Assembly (NCBI RefSeq): GCF_022354825.1
Contig: NZ_CP031168.1
Coordinates: 62,001 to 126,000 of the forward strand
Direction: 5' to 3'
Source: Paenibacillus sp. H1-7
Lineage (GTDB): Bacteria; Bacillota; Bacilli; Paenibacillales; NBRC-103111
Length of the DNA stretch: 64,000 bases
The position numbers and the translations under genes are program-made. Below the pieces are notes generated by a model, which worked only from the letters and a program-made list of their open reading frames with translations, had not been told where the DNA came from and did not search any database. This document shows, one piece after another, positions 32,846-41,595 of this stretch; the first letter of the stretch is position 1, and each line of letters starts with the position of its first letter.

Positions 32846-35524
32846 ATGAACGGTTACGTGCTTGATTTCCAGCAGATCGATAAATCCAGTCTGCCGCTGG
32901 TAGGCGGCAAGGGAGCCAACCTGGGAGAGATGACCCGGGCGGGCTTTCCGGTTCCTCCGGGGTTTTGCGTGACAACGGAAGCTTATCGGGCCTTTATCGG
33001 ACAGAGTGCAAGGATGGAGGATTATTTCGCCCGGCTGGCCGCGGTAACGGCCGATCAGCTGGACGAAATCGCCGCATTAGGGCGGGAGATTCGCGACTAT
33101 TTGGTCACGATTGAGATTCCCGGCGGCATCCGTCAAGCGCTGGTGGACAGCTGGAGACGATCTGGAGAGTCCAAGGCTTATGCCGTTCGTTCCAGCGCTA
33201 CGGCGGAGGATTTGCCGACGGCGTCGTTTGCCGGCCAGCAGGACACGTATTTGAATGTTCGCGGAGAAGAACAGCTGCTTCAAGCCGTCCGCCGCTGCTG
33301 GGCTTCCCTGTTCACCGACCGGGCGATATCGTACCGGGCCAAGAACGGCTTCGACCACCGGGCCGTGCTGCTGTCGGTCGTCGTGCAGCAAATGGTATTT
33401 CCGGAGGTGTCGGGAATCCTATTCACCGCCGATCCGATCAGCGGGCATCGGGGGACCGTCTCCATCGACGCGAGCTTCGGCCTCGGTGAGGCGCTCGTAT
33501 CCGGCTTGGTCTCGGCGGATTTGTACCAGGTACGCTCCGGGCGCATTATAGAGAAAAAAATCGCGCGCAAGAAGCTCGCAATCTACTCCTTGCCCGAGGG
33601 CGGGACCGAGACAAGGGACCTGCCCGAGTCGATGCAGGAGCGGCAGGCCTTAAGCGACGAGCTGATTGTGGAGCTCGCCCGTCTGGGCGGAACGATCAAG
33701 CGGCACTACGGCTCCGATCAGGATATCGAATGGTGCTGGGCCGAAGGCAAGCTCTTTATCGTGCAGAGCCGTCCGATCACCTCGCTGTATCCGCTGCCTG
33801 ACGTGCCTGTAGCTGAGGGAGAATCCCCGCACATTCTGATCTCCTTCGGCCATCAGCAGATGATGACGGACGCGATCAAGCCGATGGGACTGTCCGTCCT
33901 GCGAACGATGGTTCCGTTCGGCAAGCGTTCCGTACGAACGGAGAGCGACAAGGCTTATGTCGCCGGAGGGAGAATGTTCATCGATATTACGCAGGCGTTC
34001 ACGCTGAAGCCGGCCCGCCGGGTACTGCCGAAGGTGCTGAGCAACATCGACGAGCGGATAGCGAGCGGCATCGAAGAGTTCATCCGCAAAGATTCGTTCG
34101 TCCGGGGCTTGCCGCCTCAGCCCGGGATGAAGAAGGAGCTGCTGCGGTTTTTTGTTCCGATTGCGGGCAAAGCGGCGAGCAACCTGTTCTTCGCCGTACC
34201 GGAGCGGGCGGCCAAGGAAGCGAACGAGTGGATGGAGACGTTCGTCCACGAGGGAATGGTCCGCTTGTCCGGCGTCACCGGCTCGCAGCGGATCCTCCGG
34301 ATTCAGGAGCTGGCCGGGATCATTCTCCGCACCTTGTTTGCCCGAATGATTGGCTACCCGTTGTCCGGTATTATTGCTTCCATCTGGATTAAGAAGCTGG
34401 CGGCGAAATGGCTCGGCGATACGGAGATCATGCCGGTACTGAACAAGTCGCTGCATGGCAATGTAACGAGCGAGCTCGGGCTCATGATCGGCGATTTGGC
34501 CGATGCGGCGCGAGATAAGCCGCAGGTGGTTGAACTGATCCGGCATGGAGATCCCGTCCACTTCCGTAGTCAATTGCAGACGGTGGAAGGGGGAGCCGCT
34601 TTCCTGCAGGAGTGGGACCGGTTCATGGAGCTGTACGGCATGCGCTGCCCCGGGGAGATCGACATGACCCGAAAGCGGTGGCGCGAGGATGCGAGCACGC
34701 TGCTGCCGTCGATCGATAACCATATGCGCACCATGAAGCCGGGCGAGCATAGAGAGCGGTTTGCCGAAGGAGCCCGGGAAGCCGAAGCGGCCGCCCGCGA
34801 GCTCGTGGACCGCGTGCGGGCCCTGCCCTTCGGCTGGCTCCGGGCGAAGCTATTGTCCCGGCTGGTGCGGGTATACCGCAGCATGATGGGCTTAAGAGAG
34901 CATCCGAAATATATGATGATCCGCTTGTTCGGGTTTATCCGGCAGGCGATGCAGGAAGAAACGCGGCGGCTGGTGGAGGCGGGTGTACTGCAGTCGGAGG
35001 AGGACGTCTTCTATTTGACGCTCGACGAGCTGATGCAGTTAACCGAAGGGCAGCCCATGCCCGGGCTGGCCGAGATGCTGGAGGAGCGGAAGCGGGATTA
35101 CTCGCGCTTCCAGTCACTGACTCCGCCGCGCGTGATGACCAGCGAAGGCGAAATCATCACCGGCCGGCGCAGGCAGCAGGACGCGCCGGCAGGGGCCTTG
35201 CTCGGCACGCCCGTATCCGCCGGCGTGGTGGAAGGGATCGCGCGCGTCGTGCTGCGGCCCGACGAAGCGAAGCTGAACAAGGGCGAGATCATGATCGCCC
35301 CGTTCACCGACCCGGGCTGGACGCCGCTGTTTCATTCGGCGGTCGGCCTGGTCATGGAGGTCGGCGGGCTCATGACGCACGGTGCGGTCGTGGCCCGCGA
35401 GTACGGGCTGCCGGCAGTGGTCGGCATCGACGATGCGACCAAGCGCATCAAGGACGGGGACCGGATCCGCCTGGACGGGACCCGCGGCTATGTACTCATA
35501 CTAGAGAAGCCGGAGCCATCCTAG
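32846..35524 (+). CDS. rph: Rifamycin phosphotransferase-like enzyme
   Basis: 892 residues, the usual Rph length. ATP-binding domain (about 1-320: LVGGKGANLGEMTRAGFPVPPGFCVT, AVRSSATAEDLPTASFAGQQDTYL, DIEWCWAEGKLFIVQSRPITSL), substrate-binding helical domain (about 330-750) and swivelling His domain with catalytic His (about 845) in GLMTHGAVVAREYGLPAVVG. Rph transfers the beta-phosphate of ATP to the C21 hydroxyl of rifamycins, inactivating them. The ATG at 32846 with GGGAG 10 nt upstream is preferred to a GTG at 32837. Resistance activity is inferred from family identity. Confidence 0.87.
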   Translation: MNGYVLDFQQIDKSSLPLVGGKGANLGEMTRAGFPVPPGFCVTTEAYRAFIGQSARMEDYFARLAAVTADQLDEIAALGREIRDYLVTIEIPGGIRQALVDSWRRSGESKAYAVRSSATAEDLPTASFAGQQDTYLNVRGEEQLLQAVRRCWASLFTDRAISYRAKNGFDHRAVLLSVVVQQMVFPEVSGILFTADPISGHRGTVSIDASFGLGEALVSGLVSADLYQVRSGRIIEKKIARKKLAIYSLPEGGTETRDLPESMQERQALSDELIVELARLGGTIKRHYGSDQDIEWCWAEGKLFIVQSRPITSLYPLPDVPVAEGESPHILISFGHQQMMTDAIKPMGLSVLRTMVPFGKRSVRTESDKAYVAGGRMFIDITQAFTLKPARRVLPKVLSNIDERIASGIEEFIRKDSFVRGLPPQPGMKKELLRFFVPIAGKAASNLFFAVPERAAKEANEWMETFVHEGMVRLSGVTGSQRILRIQELAGIILRTLFARMIGYPLSGIIASIWIKKLAAKWLGDTEIMPVLNKSLHGNVTSELGLMIGDLADAARDKPQVVELIRHGDPVHFRSQLQTVEGGAAFLQEWDRFMELYGMRCPGEIDMTRKRWREDASTLLPSIDNHMRTMKPGEHRERFAEGAREAEAAARELVDRVRALPFGWLRAKLLSRLVRVYRSMMGLREHPKYMMIRLFGFIRQAMQEETRRLVEAGVLQSEEDVFYLTLDELMQLTEGQPMPGLAEMLEERKRDYSRFQSLTPPRVMTSEGEIITGRRRQQDAPAGALLGTPVSAGVVEGIARVVLRPDEAKLNKGEIMIAPFTDPGWTPLFHSAVGLVMEVGGLMTHGAVVAREYGLPAVVGIDDATKRIKDGDRIRLDGTRGYVLILEKPEPS

Positions 35525-35550
35525 GCTTGGACCCGACTACTCAAAGTTAA

Positions 35551-35593
35551 AACGGAAGCCGGGGACAGAACGCTTATGTCCCCGGCTTCCGTT
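35551..35593 (+). terminator. Strong rho-independent terminator
   Basis: A perfect 17-bp stem: AACGGAAGCCGGGGACA (35551-35567) / TGTCCCCGGCTTCCGTT (35577-35593) with a 9-base loop. Confidence 0.88.
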
Positions 35594-35825
35594 ATGAAAG
35601 AGGTTAAGGCGCTGCTTACCTTGCTCTTGTTGTACCGGTCGTAAGTAAGCGGTCGTGATTCCATTCGATTATCCTTTTCTGTTGCAGCCCGCTCCCCCTC
35701 CCTAAGCCAGGAAACCTTTTGCAGCTTGCATCGCACCGCTTCAGGACGTATCCTGAAGGTACTATAATCGGATCTATTCTATGATCCGGGACATTCCGGC
35801 TTTCGGCAGTCAAAGGAGGGAGCCT

Positions 35826-36716
35826 ATGCAACAAGCCAAGCTGCATTCGTTGTTCCGGCCGGTTCAAGGAAACGGAAGAGTCACTTCCAGCTCGTATGTG
35901 GAAATCGAGCCGTCGCCGTTATTGCAGCCCTACGTTTCGTGTTATTGGGCGTCGGAGCCGGTGGCGGACGGGACTCCTGAAGCTTCGGAGCCGGACTCGG
36001 TGCCGGATCGGGTGATTCCGGATGGTTGTACGGACATTTTATTCGAGCGGGATTTGACGAACGGCCAATATCGTATAAGGTACATCGGTCTGCTGGAGCA
36101 CCCTTTTTCTATTGCGTATGATGATGTACGTCCGTCATTCAAGCTTGGAGTCCGGTTGTTCCCGGGAGGCGCATATCCTCTATTGAAATCGCGGATTGCC
36201 GAATTCACGAACCGGTCGTGCTTTCTGGACGACGCTGCACCTGATCTGGCAGGCGAGCTGGATGAATTGGGCGAACGGATCGCCGAGGCTCCGACGCTGG
36301 CCGGGAAGGTGCGGCTGCTGGAGCAGTCCCTTACCCGTTGGCTGCAGCCGGCCGGTTCATCTGCGCTGCACGACCGGATGAGCGGCTGGCTGCACCGGAT
36401 CTTTACGTCGGGCGGCACGGCTTCCGTTCAGGAACTGGCTGCCGAAGCCGTGCTCAGCTCCAGGCAGATGAACCGGGATTTCGATCAATGGGTCGGCGTC
36501 AGTCCGAAGAAGTTTTCCGAAATCGTCCGGTTTCAATCGCTGGTCCGGCAGATCAGATCCCAGCCGCAGCGGGATTGGGCTTCCTTGGCGGCGCAGTATG
36601 GCTACTTCGATCAATCACATATGATTCATGAGTTCAGACGGTTTTACGGCGATTCTCCTGTCGTGGCCGCCCGGGAATTCCATCTGGCGTCCGATTTTTA
36701 CAATCCTAAACGGTAA
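35826..36716 (+). CDS. AraC-family regulator with DUF6597-like sensor
   Basis: 296 residues. The N-terminal half (SPLLQPYVSCYWASE, RVIPDGCTDILFE, FKLGVRLFPGGAYPLL) fits the DUF6597 type linked to AraC HTHs; the C-terminal half has ELAAEAVLSSRQMNRDFDQWVGVSPKKFSEIVRF and LAAQYGYFDQSHMIHEFRRFYGDSP. GGAGGG lies 6 nt before the ATG at 35826. The next gene is an SRPBCC protein 69 bp downstream, perhaps its target. The ligand is unknown. Confidence 0.85.
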   Translation: MQQAKLHSLFRPVQGNGRVTSSSYVEIEPSPLLQPYVSCYWASEPVADGTPEASEPDSVPDRVIPDGCTDILFERDLTNGQYRIRYIGLLEHPFSIAYDDVRPSFKLGVRLFPGGAYPLLKSRIAEFTNRSCFLDDAAPDLAGELDELGERIAEAPTLAGKVRLLEQSLTRWLQPAGSSALHDRMSGWLHRIFTSGGTASVQELAAEAVLSSRQMNRDFDQWVGVSPKKFSEIVRFQSLVRQIRSQPQRDWASLAAQYGYFDQSHMIHEFRRFYGDSPVVAAREFHLASDFYNPKR

Positions 36717-36785
36717 TCGGCGGGTATACTTAAGACTAACGCTTCTTTACACCCCATCTTCCGAAGGATGAAAGGAGAACTGCCG

Positions 36786-37202
36786 ATGGCAGCCATTGTT
36801 AATGCCAGAACGTTATCCGTTTCCATTGAAAGGACACCCGAACGGGTGTACGATTATGTGTTTGAGCTTCAACATTTTCCCGAATGGGCCACTTCGTTCA
36901 GCTTGTCCATTCAACCGTCGCATGACGGCTGGTGGGTCGTAACGACGCCAGACGGTCCGATGAATCTCAAGCTCGTGGAAAGAAACGAGTTCGGTGTGCT
37001 CGATCATCACGTTTATGTAGGCGACGGGCAGCCGATTATGAATGCGATGCGCGTTGTTGCGAACGGTTCGGGAAGTGAGTTTCTCTTCACCATGTTCCAG
37101 CAGCCGGGCATGTCGGACGAGCAGTTCGCGCATGACGCCGGGATGGTGGAGCGAGATTTGCACAGCTTGAAAAAAGTGCTCGAAAGCCGGACCGAGCTTT
37201 AG
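36786..37202 (+). CDS. SRPBCC-fold protein
   Basis: A 138-residue protein with the START/polyketide-cyclase fold: LSVSIERTPERVYDYVFELQHFPEWATSF at the N-terminus, central strands, and helix VERDLHSLKKVLE at the C-terminus. It probably binds a hydrophobic ligand. AAAGGAG lies 8 nt before the ATG at 36786. It is possibly cotranscribed with the AraC gene. Confidence 0.82.
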   Translation: MAAIVNARTLSVSIERTPERVYDYVFELQHFPEWATSFSLSIQPSHDGWWVVTTPDGPMNLKLVERNEFGVLDHHVYVGDGQPIMNAMRVVANGSGSEFLFTMFQQPGMSDEQFAHDAGMVERDLHSLKKVLESRTEL

Positions 37203-37226
37203 ATGGTTTATGCATGTAAGAAAAAG

Positions 37227-37271
37227 GCCGACCGACGCAGCATTCCAGCAGCGTTCGATTGGCTTTTTTTT
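37227..37271. terminator. Rho-independent terminator
   Basis: GCCGACCGACGC (37227-37238) pairs imperfectly with GCGTTCGATTGGC (37251-37263), then eight T. It marks the left edge of the AT-rich island. Confidence 0.75.
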
Positions 37272-37294
37272 GTATATACATTTTGTAAGCGGTG

Positions 37295-38203
37295 TTATTG
37301 AAGTCCGTTCTCATTACGATGTTCTAATACTAAGCTCAATAGGTCATTTAAAGCTTCAGGGATTAAATCATATTGTCCTGCTGGATACTCTAAAAATTCT
37401 AAATTATAAGTGGATTTAATTGCTTTTTTTACTGACATGTTCCAATTATCTCCAGATAGGATGTAGTGTGGCCTACTACATTTTGCGGCAATATTAGCAT
37501 TTTCTAATAGAAGATTTATGTCTGGATCAGATAAACCATTTCCGATAAAAAGAAGTGTATTAACTAAGAACAATGAATCTAAAACTCGGTAAAAGGAAGA
37601 ATACTTATCTCTAGCTTCAAAGTAATCCCCTCTAGTTAATATTGTTTGCTTAGTATTACTAACACATCCGTGCGCTTTTAAGACTAACCTCTTCCTAGAC
37701 CGGATATCATCTATAATATTGTTATCATAATACTTTAACACGTTGTAGGAAGGTTGTTGCATACATAAATTATCATAAATTTTGTCATAATTTGTTGTAA
37801 CGACAACTTTAGGGTCAAGTAGCATGATTGTCTTATGTATTGCAGAAGGTTGGTATATATCCCTAGGGTTAAATTCCTCCTGAAAGAAATCATCATAATC
37901 ACCAAGGTTGATATGATCCTTCATTATTTGAGCAGCATCCAAGTAATTTTTCTTATTACATAATTCGGTTGCTACAACTTTCGCATCTTCATTATTCATT
38001 CTTTTTATACCTTCGCGTAAGAACCCATCCCAATCTTTAGGGCTTTTCCCAACGCTACTTTTCGATGATGCTGATACTCCTGAACCAAGAACAATAATAC
38101 ATCGACGCTCTGCCAACTCAGCTACAAGTGATGAAGGCCATCTTATTATTTCCTTTTCTACTACCTGATTAACAACTTCAGTAACTTCTATATCTGTGCT
38201 CAT
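37295..38203 (-). CDS. SIR2-like (SIR2_2) domain protein, candidate NADase effector
   Basis: 302 residues. SIR2-family nucleotide-binding motifs are in order: IIVLGSGVS (about 36-44), VVTTNYDKIYDN (Asn138, Asp140), LVLKAHGC (His178) and LLFIGNGLSDPDI (about 217-229). Asn and His are the residues used for NAD+ cleavage in defence SIR2 enzymes. There is no signal peptide or membrane segment. Its start overlaps the stop of the ParA-like gene by 4 bp, so the two are coupled. Base composition is clearly more AT-rich than neighbours, a sign of horizontal transfer. By analogy with SIR2 systems such as ThsA, DSR or SIR2-HerA it may deplete NAD+ on phage infection; this is inference. Confidence 0.82.
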   Translation of the reverse strand: MSTDIEVTEVVNQVVEKEIIRWPSSLVAELAERRCIIVLGSGVSASSKSSVGKSPKDWDGFLREGIKRMNNEDAKVVATELCNKKNYLDAAQIMKDHINLGDYDDFFQEEFNPRDIYQPSAIHKTIMLLDPKVVVTTNYDKIYDNLCMQQPSYNVLKYYDNNIIDDIRSRKRLVLKAHGCVSNTKQTILTRGDYFEARDKYSSFYRVLDSLFLVNTLLFIGNGLSDPDINLLLENANIAAKCSRPHYILSGDNWNMSVKKAIKSTYNLEFLEYPAGQYDLIPEALNDLLSLVLEHRNENGLQ

Positions 38204-39234
38204 AAACCAGACTCCTTAATATTTTCAAGTAGGTTATGAGTAATCGAGTCTATCATTTCCTTGTAATTGTTTAACTGTGCATACTGTGAACCAACTAAGC
38301 CGTCTTTACCTTCCAAAAGAAAAATAGGTGTGTTTGCTGATTGTGAAAGAGGGACCAGACTATATAGATGTGGAACATCGCCTAACCGTAGTTTATTCTC
38401 ATCCAATTTTTCTGGAGTAAATCTATTCAAATTACTTGATACTTCGCCTGGTATTTTTTCTAATATTTTTTCAAATGCTTTTGTAGGTCTTGCCCTACTC
38501 CCAGAACTTCTAGTAACTATATACTGTTGAATAGTATATCCTATAAATTTAGATTGCGAATTTATACTATTTACTAGATCAGCCTCATACTTTTCAACTA
38601 ATTCGGGTTTTCTTTCTTTAATGAATCCCAAATTTGCTGCGTATAATGCATGCCAATCCCTTAACCAATCGGAGATATTGTTAATTCCCATAATGCTGAA
38701 AGTATCGCATCCCATTGGACTTACAAAGAAATCACAACCAAGCAGAATGGTTCTATTTAATGCACCTAAACTCGGACCCACATCATATATAATAATGTCA
38801 TAATCATCTGAAAAGTAAGAGTTTAATTGATAACACCAATTTGTTGTTCTCAATGCGCCAATGTCATTATTTAGATCTAGCCACGCTCTACTAAATTTAT
38901 CTTCAAAAAGAGCAATTTTAGGATGACCCGGTAATAGGTCGACATTAAATCTATTAAATTCTTGTTTAATTGGAACAATTTCGAAATTGATATTTGCATT
39001 GCCTTCTTCCAAGGGAAGTATCACATCAAGTACTGTGTTTTCTGACTTAGATCCAAAAAGATCCTCCGTATCATCAAATGACAAGATATATTGCGTTGCA
39101 TTACATTGAGGATCTGTATCAACTATAAGAACTCTTTTGCGATGTACAGTAGCTAGATATGAAGCAATGTTACAGGTTAATGTAGTTTTACCGACACCAC
39201 CTTTATTGTTAAAAAAACATAAACTGGTTGCCAC
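38200..39234 (-). CDS. ParA/MinD-type ATPase partnered with the SIR2 gene
   Basis: About 344 residues. Deviant Walker A NNKGGVGKTT at about 9-18, switch I IVDTDPQCNATQ, and Walker B-like DIIIYDVGPSLGALNRTILLGCDFFVSPMGCDTFSI define the ParA/Soj family. A roughly 60-residue insertion and long C-terminal helix (KEMIDSITHNLLENI) make it longer than Soj (about 253); it lacks the N-terminal HTH of plasmid P1-type ParA. GTG 39234 is preferred (GGAGTGGG upstream) over ATG 39249. No parB or parS is near, so partition is unlikely; a sensor or regulator of the SIR2 effector is more plausible. It is AT-rich. Confidence 0.8.
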   Translation of the reverse strand: MATSLCFFNNKGGVGKTTLTCNIASYLATVHRKRVLIVDTDPQCNATQYILSFDDTEDLFGSKSENTVLDVILPLEEGNANINFEIVPIKQEFNRFNVDLLPGHPKIALFEDKFSRAWLDLNNDIGALRTTNWCYQLNSYFSDDYDIIIYDVGPSLGALNRTILLGCDFFVSPMGCDTFSIMGINNISDWLRDWHALYAANLGFIKERKPELVEKYEADLVNSINSQSKFIGYTIQQYIVTRSSGSRARPTKAFEKILEKIPGEVSSNLNRFTPEKLDENKLRLGDVPHLYSLVPLSQSANTPIFLLEGKDGLVGSQYAQLNNYKEMIDSITHNLLENIKESGL

Positions 39235-39250
39235 AATTACCCACTCCATT

Positions 39251-39274
39251 TTACAAATATACTTAAATTTGTAA
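39251..39274. promoter_or_regulatory. Inverted repeat at the start of the ParA-SIR2 operon
   Basis: TTACAAAT (39251-39258) and ATTTGTAA (39267-39274) are perfect inverted arms around an 8-base spacer, just upstream of the ATPase start. It may be an operator, possibly bound by one of the two gene products. The surrounding 39275-39348 is AT-rich with a TACAAT (minus strand near 39293) that may be a -10 box. Confidence 0.5.
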
Positions 39275-39348
39275 TCATTGATATATGCTACATTGTACCA
39301 TTGTTACTAAATCATTAGCTACAAAAAAAGTTGCCTTCACTTGCAATA

Positions 39349-39411
39349 GGGCTTCCCAAAAAGTATCTGTTTGGCTTAGACGCCAAAAAGCTCAATTAGT
39401 GGGGATATTTC
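39349..39411. repeat. Degenerate intergenic repeat, copy 2
   Basis: GGGCTTCCCAAAAAGTATCTG..GTGGGGATATTTC aligns with 31175-31236. The central TTTGGC/GCCAAA arms form a hairpin at a similar place. Around it, AAAAGTGCAAT words recur (39436, 39478). The stretch 39275-39549 holds no gene apart from these. Confidence 0.4.
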
Positions 39412-39549
39412 CCTGTCTAAAGCGGGAAGGCCAAGAAAAGTGCAATCGCGCAATAAGTTTCCTACCGGTTTGCAAAAAAGTGCAATTGAATGCAAGAACT
39501 ATACAGGGTATGAATAAAGTAACGTTGTTCGAAGAAGGAGATGTTACTT

Positions 39550-41424
39550 GTGACAAGCAATCAGTCTACCCCTGTAACCAAGCCAAACACAGATATTCTG
39601 CCTCGGCAGATGGAGCATATAGGGCGCGGTCTCGTCGCTATTAAGGTAGAGAAGGGCGTCTATGTCGGATGGCGCTTGCTCGGCACCGAGCCGGCGGACT
39701 TCGCTTTCAACTTGTACCGCGACGGGGAGAAGGTGAACGCCGCGCCGATTCGCACAAGCACCAATTATTTGGACGAGCGGGGAACGCTGGAATCCACCTA
39801 CACGGTCCGTCCTGTATTCGGTGAGGAGGAGCTGGAGGAGTCGCCGCCCGTTAGCGTGTGGAGCAGCAACTACCACTCGGTGCCGCTGCGCAAGCCGGAA
39901 GGCGGAGTTACCCCGGCCGGGGAGGAGTATACGTACAGCGCCAATGACGCGAGCGTGGGAGACGTTGACGGGGACGGCGAATACGAGATCATTCTCAAGT
40001 GGGATCCGTCCAACTCGCACGATAACGCCCACTCCGGCTATACGGGCAACGCCTACTTGGATGCGTACAAGCTGGACGGCCGCTTCCTATGGCGGATCGA
40101 CCTGGGCCGCAACATTCGCGCCGGCGCCCATTACACACAGTTTCTGGTGTACGACTTCGACGGAGACGGCAAGGCGGAGATTGCCTGCAAGACGGCGGAC
40201 GGCACCGTGGACGGCACAGGCCAAGTGATCGGCGATCCGGATGCCGATTACCGCAACGAGCGGGGCTTCATTCTCGAAGGCCCGGAATTTCTCACCGTCT
40301 TCGACGGATTGACGGGCCGGGCGCTGGCGACGACCGACTATGATCCGCCGCGTGGCGATGTGTCCGCATGGGGTGACTCCAAGGGCAACCGGGTCGACCG
40401 GTTTTTGGCCTGCGTCGCATACTTGGACGGGGTACGGCCGAGCTTGGTCATGTGCCGCGGCTATTACACCAGAAGCGTGCTGGCTGCTTTCAACTGGCGC
40501 GACGGCGAGCTGACCAAGGTGTGGACGTTCGACAGCAACAATCCGGGCTATGCCGGCTACGCCGGCCAAGGCAACCACAGCGTGGCCGTGGCGGACGTCG
40601 ACGGAGACGGCATGGACGAGATCGTCTACGGCTCCTGCGTCATCGACCATGACGGCACCGGGTTGTACGTCACCGGCCTGGGCCATGGCGATGCCATGCA
40701 TGTCGGCTCTCTCGATCCGAGCAGGCCTGGCCTGGAGGTATACCAGGTACATGAGAACCCTTCGGACAAGGGCATTGAAGTCCATGACGCCCGAACCGGC
40801 GAAATTTTGTGGGGACTGCCAACCAGCACGGATATTGGCAGAGGTCTTGCCGCCGATATCGATCCCCGCTATGACGGAGCGGAGGTGTGGTCATCGGACC
40901 ACTGGAAGCAAGGCGGCTTCGGATTGTATAACATTCGCGGCGAGAAAATATCGGATGTCACTCCGCAATCGTTCAATTTCGCCATATGGTGGGACGGCGA
41001 TTTGCTGCGCGAGCTGCTCGATCACGAATATGACCCGGACACCGGCATCGGTGAAGGCCGGATTTATAAATGGGATTATGAGAAGGAAAGGCTCATCACG
41101 CTGATGACTCCGGAAGGGACCCGATCTAACAACGGAACGAAGGGCAACCCGTGCCTGCAGGCCGATTTGTTCGGGGACTGGAGGGAGGAAGTGATTTGGC
41201 GTTCAGCGGACAGCACGGAGCTTCGCATCTACTCTACGACGGAGGTGACCGAACACCGCATCCATACGCTGATGCACGATCCGGTGTACCGGTTGAGCGT
41301 CGCCTGGCAGAACGTCTGCTACAACCAGCCGCCGCATCCCGGATTTTATTTGGGACACGGCATGGAGCAGCCTCCGGCTCCGGCTATTTACGTTACGAAG
41401 CATAATGAAGGAACGGAAAAATAA
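39550..41424 (+). CDS. Rhamnogalacturonan lyase, PL11 family (YesX-like)
   Basis: A 624-residue PL11 eight-bladed beta-propeller lyase, matching B. subtilis YesW/YesX: RQMEHIGRGLVAIKVEKGVYVGWRLLGT, VGDVDGDGEYEIILKWDPSNSHDNAHSG, YDFDGDGKAEIACKTADGT, YAGQGNHSVAVADVDGDGMDEIVYGS and PCLQADLFGDWREEVIWR. The DGDG loops bind calcium. It cleaves the rhamnose-galacturonate backbone of pectin by beta-elimination. No signal peptide is present, as in the intracellular exolytic YesX. GTG 39550 has AAGGAG 9 nt upstream; the ATG at 39541 directly abuts it. It is followed by a terminator. Confidence 0.92.
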   Translation: MTSNQSTPVTKPNTDILPRQMEHIGRGLVAIKVEKGVYVGWRLLGTEPADFAFNLYRDGEKVNAAPIRTSTNYLDERGTLESTYTVRPVFGEEELEESPPVSVWSSNYHSVPLRKPEGGVTPAGEEYTYSANDASVGDVDGDGEYEIILKWDPSNSHDNAHSGYTGNAYLDAYKLDGRFLWRIDLGRNIRAGAHYTQFLVYDFDGDGKAEIACKTADGTVDGTGQVIGDPDADYRNERGFILEGPEFLTVFDGLTGRALATTDYDPPRGDVSAWGDSKGNRVDRFLACVAYLDGVRPSLVMCRGYYTRSVLAAFNWRDGELTKVWTFDSNNPGYAGYAGQGNHSVAVADVDGDGMDEIVYGSCVIDHDGTGLYVTGLGHGDAMHVGSLDPSRPGLEVYQVHENPSDKGIEVHDARTGEILWGLPTSTDIGRGLAADIDPRYDGAEVWSSDHWKQGGFGLYNIRGEKISDVTPQSFNFAIWWDGDLLRELLDHEYDPDTGIGEGRIYKWDYEKERLITLMTPEGTRSNNGTKGNPCLQADLFGDWREEVIWRSADSTELRIYSTTEVTEHRIHTLMHDPVYRLSVAWQNVCYNQPPHPGFYLGHGMEQPPAPAIYVTKHNEGTEK

Positions 41425-41426
41425 GG

Positions 41427-41459
41427 AACAACCGGGAGAACGGAGGGCTCCCGGTTGTT
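41427..41459 (+). terminator. Rho-independent terminator
   Basis: AACAACCGGGAG (41427-41438) / CTCCCGGTTGTT (41448-41459), followed by T-rich sequence. Confidence 0.9.
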
Positions 41460-41540
41460 TTTTGTTTTAGCGATATGACATGCCGTACCCCCTCTATCGA
41501 AGCGGCTTTACAGAGGCGGTCAAGCCCATTGAAAAAATAA

Positions 41541-41595
41541 TTGTCAATAGTCAAACCGCTGTAGTATAGTGGAAACAATAGGTTAAGCGCTTTCC
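41541..41595 (+). promoter_or_regulatory. Candidate promoter with cre-like site in a 494-bp intergenic region
   Basis: TTGTCA (41541-41546) and TATAGT (41565-41570) are 18 bp apart. GTTAAGCGCTTTCC (41582-41595) resembles a catabolite-responsive element with one deviation, placed to block elongation. The remaining part of 41460-41918 is a long leader of about 330 bases with no open gene. The promoter assignment is tentative. Confidence 0.45.

Noticed and set aside
33650..34750. Long open frame on the minus strand inside the rifamycin phosphotransferase gene
   Set aside because: It is antisense to a clearly conserved enzyme domain and has no ribosome site or recognisable motif; it results from high G+C codon bias.
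38200..39234. Plasmid or chromosome partition (parA) locus
   Set aside because: There is no ParB gene, no parS-like centromere array and no replication gene; the partner is a SIR2-type enzyme.
37262..39350. Attachment-site direct repeats flanking the AT-rich island
   Set aside because: I compared both edges by eye and found no convincing direct repeat, tRNA end or integrase gene.
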